NCBI GenBank assembly: GCA_002084505.1
Contig: NBLK01000030.1
Coordinates: 1-9,489, forward strand
Reading direction: 5' to 3'
DNA length: 9,489 nt
Source of the DNA: Rickettsiaceae bacterium 4572_127
Lineage (GTDB): Bacteria; Pseudomonadota; Alphaproteobacteria; Rs-D84; NBLK01
Positions 6,203 through 9,489 of the stretch are shown here, piece by piece. A model generated the notes under the pieces. It had not been told where the DNA came from. It saw nothing but the letters and a program-made list of their open reading frames with translations, and made no database searches. The translations under genes and the position numbers were made by a program. Numbering within the stretch: the first letter of the stretch is position 1; each line of letters starts with the position of its first letter.

Positions 6203-6804
6203 ACCAATCCTAATTTTTTTACTTTAAGGATTGTTGCGATGGCGATGTTGAGTTCTTTTGCTATTTTTCTATAACTCAGTCCTTTTTTGAAGCATTCAAT
6301 AATTTGTTCTTGTTTCTTTACCTTGATAGATTTCGGGCGACCAAGTTTTTTCCCAGTTGCTTTTGCTCGTTCCAAGCCAGACTTGATTCTATAACGATGC
6401 TGACGGATCCATTCCTCGTTGAGCCCAGCGAGAACCGGTAATATCAACGAAGCATAAACCGTTTTATTGAAATGCTCATCTAATGTTTGTTGATTTTGCC
6501 TAAGATCATAAACTGATACTTTCGCTTTCGTGAGCTCTTCAATTGTATTGAACACATCACTAATGTTTCTCCCCAACCGAGAAACTTCATGGCACAAAAC
6601 TTTTTGGATTTGATTAGATTTAGCTAGGTTGATAAGTTTCGTAGTCCCAGATCGTTTCGTGATTGTCCCCGAAATATGTTCTACGATCTCTTCAATAATC
6701 GTCCAGCCTTTTTCATTTACTAATTTCCGCAAATCATCAATCTGCCTGTCCGCCGATTGTGTCCCGTCTGATTTACTCACCCGACAATATAATGCAACCC
6801 TCAT
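6196..6804 (-). CDS. Small serine recombinase (resolvase/invertase family)
   Basis: A 202-aa site-specific recombinase of the Tn3-resolvase/DNA-invertase type. The N-terminal catalytic domain begins MRVALYCRVS, with R8 and the nucleophile S10. The arginine motif SRLGRN places R76 and R79 where gamma-delta resolvase has R68 and R71. A helical E-region (GLNEEWIRQHRYRIKSGLERA) leads to the GKKLGRPK linker and a C-terminal helix-turn-helix (LSYRKIAKELNIAIATI, about 171-190). Size and layout match complete, probably active enzymes. The start at 6804 is chosen because AAAGGAG sits just upstream and homologues begin at this Met; the in-frame Met at 6828 adds eight residues and has no better signal. 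It is the only recombinase in the window, lies between the two inverted repeats, and faces away from the restriction operon's direction. Resolvase versus invertase activity cannot be told from sequence alone. Confidence 0.92.
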   Translation of the reverse strand: MRVALYCRVSKSDGTQSADRQIDDLRKLVNEKGWTIIEEIVEHISGTITKRSGTTKLINLAKSNQIQKVLCHEVSRLGRNISDVFNTIEELTKAKVSVYDLRQNQQTLDEHFNKTVYASLILPVLAGLNEEWIRQHRYRIKSGLERAKATGKKLGRPKSIKVKKQEQIIECFKKGLSYRKIAKELNIAIATILKVKKLGLVV

Positions 6805-6859
6805 TTTCAACTCCTTTTTTTGTATCAAACAATCATTAGTTTTATTAGCATGCCATCCT

Positions 6860-6887
6860 TTGCTGTTAGAAATACTTTTTATATAAT
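6860..6887 (+). promoter_or_regulatory. Candidate promoter of the oxidative-stress operon
   Basis: TTGCTG (6860-6865), a 16-nt spacer and TATAAT (6882-6887) precede the peroxiredoxin start by about 70 nt. Two AT-rich stretches around 6881-6895 and 6902-6916 loosely resemble a PerR/Fur-family box, matching roughly 10-11 of 14 fixed positions. That would suit peroxide control but is weak in DNA of this composition. Confidence 0.4.
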
Positions 6888-6957
6888 GATAAAATTCTTG
6901 ATTTATAAAAATAATTTGTTAGTCTAATTTTAGATATAAGAGATAAAGGAGTGTAAT

Positions 6958-7560
6958 ATGTCTGTTTTAGTAGGAAAAAATGCCCCAGATTTTACAGCTA
7001 ATGCTGTAATGCCGGATAATTCAATTAACGAGAAATTCAATCTTAAAGAATATCTAAATGGAGAAATGGGAGTTTTATTCTTCTATCCGTTAGATTTTAC
7101 TTTTGTTTGTCCGTCTGAAATTATAGCTTTTAACAAGCGACTTGAAGCTTTCAAAGAACGAGGAGTTAAAGTTATTGCAGTTTCTGTTGATTCTCATTTT
7201 ACTCATTTAGCTTGGAAAAATACTGCTGTAAATGATGGCGGAATTGGGAATGTTCAGTTTCCTATGGTGGCTGATCTAACTAAACAAATTTCAAAAGATT
7301 ATGATGTTTTGTGTGATGAAGCAATTGCTTTTCGTGGGACTTTCCTAATAGACAAAGCAGGTGTTGTTCGTCATCAAGTTGTAAATGATTTACCGTTGGG
7401 ACGAAATATAGATGAAGCAATTCGCATGGTAGATACTCTTGTTTTTCATGAAAAACATGGCGAAGTTTGTCCTGCTGGCTGGCAAAAAGGCGAAGAAGGA
7501 ATGAAAGCAGACACAAAAGGAGTTGCTGAATATCTTTCTAAACATGAGAACGATTTATAA
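6958..7560 (+). CDS. ahpC: Typical 2-Cys peroxiredoxin (AhpC/TsaA type)
   Basis: A 200-aa cytosolic thiol peroxidase that reduces hydrogen peroxide, organic hydroperoxides and probably peroxynitrite. The peroxidatic C51 lies in FTFVCPSE and the resolving C171 in HGEVCPAGW, so the protein should be an obligate dimer with an intersubunit disulfide. R126 (AFRGTF) is the usual conserved active-site arginine. GGIG at 94-97 matches the GG(L/V/I)G motif, but the C-terminus lacks a YF motif, so the full over-oxidation-sensitive signature is absent. An additional C119 (VLCDEA) is present. No AhpF, thioredoxin or thioredoxin reductase gene is adjacent, so its reductant is encoded elsewhere. AAAGGAG at 6945-6951 sets the start. 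It heads a three-gene operon with rubrerythrin (10-nt gap) and desulfoferrodoxin. Confidence 0.95.
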   Translation: MSVLVGKNAPDFTANAVMPDNSINEKFNLKEYLNGEMGVLFFYPLDFTFVCPSEIIAFNKRLEAFKERGVKVIAVSVDSHFTHLAWKNTAVNDGGIGNVQFPMVADLTKQISKDYDVLCDEAIAFRGTFLIDKAGVVRHQVVNDLPLGRNIDEAIRMVDTLVFHEKHGEVCPAGWQKGEEGMKADTKGVAEYLSKHENDL

Positions 7561-7570
7561 AGGAGAGAAT

Positions 7571-8146
7571 ATGACACAATTAAAAGGCTCCAAAACTGAG
7601 CAAAACATTTTAACTGCTTTTGCAGGTGAATCGCAGGCTAGAAATAGATATACTTACTTTGCTTCCGTAGCTAAAAAAGAAGGATATCGTCAAATAGCAG
7701 AGACTTTTGAAGAAACGGCGAATCATGAAAAAGAGCATGCAAAACGACTATTTAAACTTTTAGAAGGTGGTGAAGCAAATATAAATGCTAATTTTCCTGC
7801 TGGAAAAATAGGAACAACTTTGGAGAACTTAAAGGCATCCGCCGAAGGTGAAAATCATGAGCATGTTTCTATGTATCCAGAATTTGCAAAAATAGCACGA
7901 GAAGAAAATTTTAATAAAATAGCAGATGTCTTTGAGTCTATTGCAATTGCAGAGCAGTATCATGAAAAAAGGTTCAATGCTTTTATAACTAATCTTGAAA
8001 ATAACGAAGTCTTCAAGAAACAAAATTTGGTTACATGGCGGTGTATAAACTGTGGATATAACCACAGAGGAGAAGATGCTCCTGCGATTTGCCCTGCTTG
8101 CAATCATGCAAAAGCACACTTTGAATTACTAGCAACAAATTGGTAG
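7571..8146 (+). CDS. rbr: Rubrerythrin (diiron peroxidase with rubredoxin domain)
   Basis: A 191-aa non-haem iron NADH-linked peroxidase reducing hydrogen peroxide to water in anaerobes. The N-terminal ferritin-like four-helix domain carries the diiron ligands E20, E53, H56, E94, E97, E128 and H131. The C-terminal rubredoxin-like domain has CxNC at C158/C161 and CPAC at C174/C177 for the FeS4 centre that passes electrons to the diiron site. Length and ligand spacing match classic desulfovibrio rubrerythrin almost residue for residue. AGGAG (7561-7565) directly after the peroxiredoxin stop fixes the ATG at 7571; an in-frame Met at 7523 lies inside the preceding gene and is not used. It is co-transcribed with the peroxiredoxin and superoxide reductase. 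Confidence 0.97.
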   Translation: MTQLKGSKTEQNILTAFAGESQARNRYTYFASVAKKEGYRQIAETFEETANHEKEHAKRLFKLLEGGEANINANFPAGKIGTTLENLKASAEGENHEHVSMYPEFAKIAREENFNKIADVFESIAIAEQYHEKRFNAFITNLENNEVFKKQNLVTWRCINCGYNHRGEDAPAICPACNHAKAHFELLATNW

Positions 8147-8158
8147 AAAGGCTTAATA

Positions 8159-8530
8159 ATGAAAAAAATTTATAAATGTGAAATTTGCAAAAATGTTGCC
8201 GAGCTAGAATTTGATACTGGGATTCCATTAAATTGTTGTGGAAAAGCAATGATGGTTCAAAATCCTCAAACAGCAGATTCTACTTTGGAAAAACATGTTC
8301 CAATAATTACAGAAAAAGACAATGGTTATGAAGTTATAGTCGGTTCAATTTTGCATCCAATGATTGATGCTCACTATATTTTATGGATAGATTTAATCGC
8401 AGATGGAATTTTGCATAGAAAATATCTGAAACCAAACGATAAGCCAAAAGCTTTTTTTGAAATCCCAAAAGCTAAAAAAGTTTCTGCAAAAGAATACTGT
8501 AATCTTCACGGGCTTTGGAAAACAAAATGA
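8159..8530 (+). CDS. dfx: Desulfoferrodoxin (2Fe superoxide reductase)
   Basis: A 123-aa superoxide reductase converting superoxide to hydrogen peroxide without making oxygen. The N-terminal desulforedoxin domain keeps all four centre I cysteines (C7, C10, C26, C27), so this is the 2Fe class. Catalytic centre II ligands are visible: H46 in the EKH motif (E44-K45-H46, with K45 the loop lysine that draws in superoxide), H66, H72, C114 and H117 (EYCNLHGLW). It starts 13 nt after the rubrerythrin stop with AAAGG upstream, and is the last gene before the terminator at 8604-8635. Its product, hydrogen peroxide, is the substrate of the two upstream enzymes, so the operon forms a complete superoxide-to-water route. 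Confidence 0.96.
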   Translation: MKKIYKCEICKNVAELEFDTGIPLNCCGKAMMVQNPQTADSTLEKHVPIITEKDNGYEVIVGSILHPMIDAHYILWIDLIADGILHRKYLKPNDKPKAFFEIPKAKKVSAKEYCNLHGLWKTK

Positions 8531-8602
8531 TTTTGAACTTATTCCATTCTTTGGTAGTTATGAAACTTGGAGCAAAATATAAGTTCTAATTTTAGAAAAC
8601 AA

Positions 8603-8660
8603 AATTCCCTTGAAACAATCAAGGGGATATTTTTTAACCTATGCATGGCGGTGCATAAGT
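8603..8660 (-). repeat. Right copy of the ~57-bp inverted repeat unit
   Basis: Read on the minus strand, this gives TATGCAC-CGCC-ATGCATA, GGTTAAAAAA, then TATCCCCTTGATT...TTTCAAGGG, matching 1553-1613 closely and in the same order. On the plus strand the hairpin is TATGCAT-GGCG-GTGCATA (8640-8657), placed after the terminator instead of before it. The loop is flipped (GGCG versus CGCC), as expected for an inverted copy. Confidence 0.75.
8604..8635 (+). terminator. Intrinsic terminator of the oxidative-stress operon
   Basis: ATTCCCTTGA pairs with TCAAGGGGAT (10 bp with one G-U) around an AACAA loop, followed by ATTTTTT. It lies 74 nt after the desulfoferrodoxin stop. Its hairpin is the inverted counterpart of the terminator at 1583-1613, and the A-rich left flank could also let it act on leftward transcripts from the minus-strand gene. 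Confidence 0.8.
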
Positions 8661-8722
8661 GAGAATTTATTTTTTAGATATTTTTCTTATTTTTTACCTT
8701 TAGATACTTCTAATTTCAGTTC

Positions 8723-8737
8723 GTGACAATTTGTCAC
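8723..8737. promoter_or_regulatory. 15-bp palindrome GTGACAA-T-TTGTCAC
   Basis: Perfect 7-bp arms surround a single central T in the otherwise featureless stretch between the right repeat and the minus-strand gene. It could be an operator, or as RNA a GTGAC/GTCAC hairpin with an AATTT loop followed by a T-run (8745 onward) that would end plus-strand transcripts. The spacing differs from a CRP site (N7 rather than N6 between GTGA and TCAC). The rest of 8658-8768 is AT-rich with no gene visible. Confidence 0.3.
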
Positions 8738-8768
8738 TATCTCGCTTTTTTTTCTTTTAACTGTTATT

Positions 8769-9489
8769 TTATTTCTTTTCCATCAGTATCACTTCGTGGT
8801 CAGGTAATTTTAGTTTTTTTACTCGTTCGGTTAGGTAGCTCATTCCGTATTGATATGCCAAGCGGAGTTTTTCTTTGTCCTCAAAATCTCTTACTAAATT
8901 ACTTCTCGTTTCATTTAATCTACCGACTAATCGGGACAAACTATGAAGACTGAAATCAATGTCATTTCGTGCGAGAACTGAACTGTAATAGCTTTTATGT
9001 TTATCAAGGTATAGCTCTGAAAAACTGGCTTGTGTGTCTATTAAATCCAGCTCCTTATCCATTTCCTTAAAGCAATACTCAATGCAGTCATTTTTTGTGT
9101 AAATGTTTTGAATATCAATTGTCTTTGATTGCTTATTATTTTTGCTACTTGATAAACGAACTCCTGTTTGTTCAGCTATGATTCCAATTCGTATTTTTAG
9201 TAATTTCAAGTCCATTCCATTGCGATCAAGGAGGACATTATGATGTGTGTTTTTTTCTGATTTACCGACTTCTTTTGTGATACAAAAATTGAATAATTTA
9301 TTTCTATTTGATTTCCTAAACCAATACCTTCCAATGTATTTTTCATAATACTTTTTGAAAAACTGGTGAGTAAGGTTATTAGCCAATTCATTTCCAATCA
9401 AACCTTTGTTGAAGTTTAGAACCAAGTATGTATCTGGATTATAAGTCGTATCAATGAAAGCATATACTGACTTCTCATTCTTTAATTTT
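8769..9489 (-). CDS. Unidentified protein, 5' end beyond the window; possibly rolling-circle Rep-like
   Basis: The reading frame stays open to the window edge (about 239 codons visible), so the start is missing; a TTG at 9425 is not needed as a start because in-frame coding continues upstream (KSVYAFIDTTYNPD). I do not recognise the family with confidence. The visible layout is a hydrophobic strand (TYLVLNFNKG), helices, a THHNVLLD motif about 65-70 residues further on, then a charged helical C-terminus with a YY pair (KSYYSSVL) and a basic end. A strand followed by an H-rich motif and a later tyrosine recalls HUH replication or mobilisation proteins, but the second histidine position is N, so this is only a suggestion. 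It converges on the oxidative-stress operon. No transmembrane segment is visible. Confidence 0.6.
   Translation of the reverse strand, partial: KLKNEKSVYAFIDTTYNPDTYLVLNFNKGLIGNELANNLTHQFFKKYYEKYIGRYWFRKSNRNKLFNFCITKEVGKSEKNTHHNVLLDRNGMDLKLLKIRIGIIAEQTGVRLSSSKNNKQSKTIDIQNIYTKNDCIEYCFKEMDKELDLIDTQASFSELYLDKHKSYYSSVLARNDIDFSLHSLSRLVGRLNETRSNLVRDFEDKEKLRLAYQYGMSYLTERVKKLKLPDHEVILMEKK

Noticed and set aside
8528..8530. TGA recoded as glycine or tryptophan, as in some Candidate Phyla Radiation or mycoplasma lineages
   Set aside because: TGA is the stop of a desulfoferrodoxin of normal length, Trp is encoded by TGG and Gly by GGN throughout, and no conserved gene contains internal TGA.
8723..8737. 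CRP/FNR-type binding site
   Set aside because: GTGA and TCAC are separated by 7 rather than 6 bases and the outer T/A of the CRP consensus is not kept; FNR half-sites (TTGAT/ATCAA) are absent.
1..9489. CRISPR array, tRNA or rRNA genes
   Set aside because: No regularly spaced repeats, no cloverleaf with CCA-type acceptor and no rRNA-like conserved stretches were seen on either strand.

Overview
The window is AT-rich bacterial DNA using the standard code: all long frames end at TAA, TAG or TGA, and none is interrupted by internal TGA. Most genes have strong AGGAG-type ribosome binding sites. The rubrerythrin and 2Fe superoxide reductase genes point to an anaerobe or microaerophile. The taxon cannot be fixed from the sequence. 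A REP-like ATTCC(N)GGAAT palindrome and a peroxiredoxin of proteobacterial/campylobacterial type fit a low-GC Gram-negative or Candidate Phyla Radiation genome, but this is only a guess.

Layout. (1) 1-1613: a perfect 16-bp palindrome, a 62-aa unknown protein, and an overlapping ParB-like-domain/DNA methyltransferase of the phage-borne orphan type, closed by a strong terminator. (2) 1614-6125: a compact defence-type operon with a single-chain restriction-modification enzyme (type IIG, Eco57I-like), a 195-aa unknown protein, a 51-codon duplicate of the restriction enzyme's C-terminus, and a PD-(D/E)XK nuclease-like protein resembling DUF6602. The three full genes and the duplicate are joined by TAATG or TAAATG junctions. 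(3) 6196-6804, minus strand: a small serine recombinase. (4) 6860-8635: a three-gene peroxide/superoxide detoxification operon (2-Cys peroxiredoxin, rubrerythrin, desulfoferrodoxin) ending in a terminator. (5) 8769-9489, minus strand: the 3' part of an unrecognised gene, perhaps a rolling-circle Rep-like protein.

The most unusual structures lie outside the gene list. A ~57-bp unit (a GC-looped TATGCAC/GTGCATA hairpin plus a terminator hairpin) occurs twice in inverted orientation at 1553-1613 and 8603-8660, bracketing regions 2 to 4, which include the recombinase. A 156-bp direct repeat of the restriction gene's tail flanks the 195-aa gene like a cassette. The copies are ~83% identical overall, about 95% in the first 84 nt and about 69% after that, with the later changes largely synonymous. 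A REP/dRS3-like palindrome sits in frame inside the restriction enzyme just before its NPPY motif, and just beyond it base composition drops sharply across the target-recognition half. Together these suggest a modular, recombining defence locus whose specificity domain and accessory gene have been exchanged.

Functional picture (inference): the type IIG enzyme restricts and modifies DNA. The 195-aa protein and the nuclease-like protein are candidate accessory or independent defence components translationally coupled to it. The ParB-methyltransferase and its small partner look like a phage or plasmid modification module. The oxidative-stress operon is a housekeeping-type passenger or flank.
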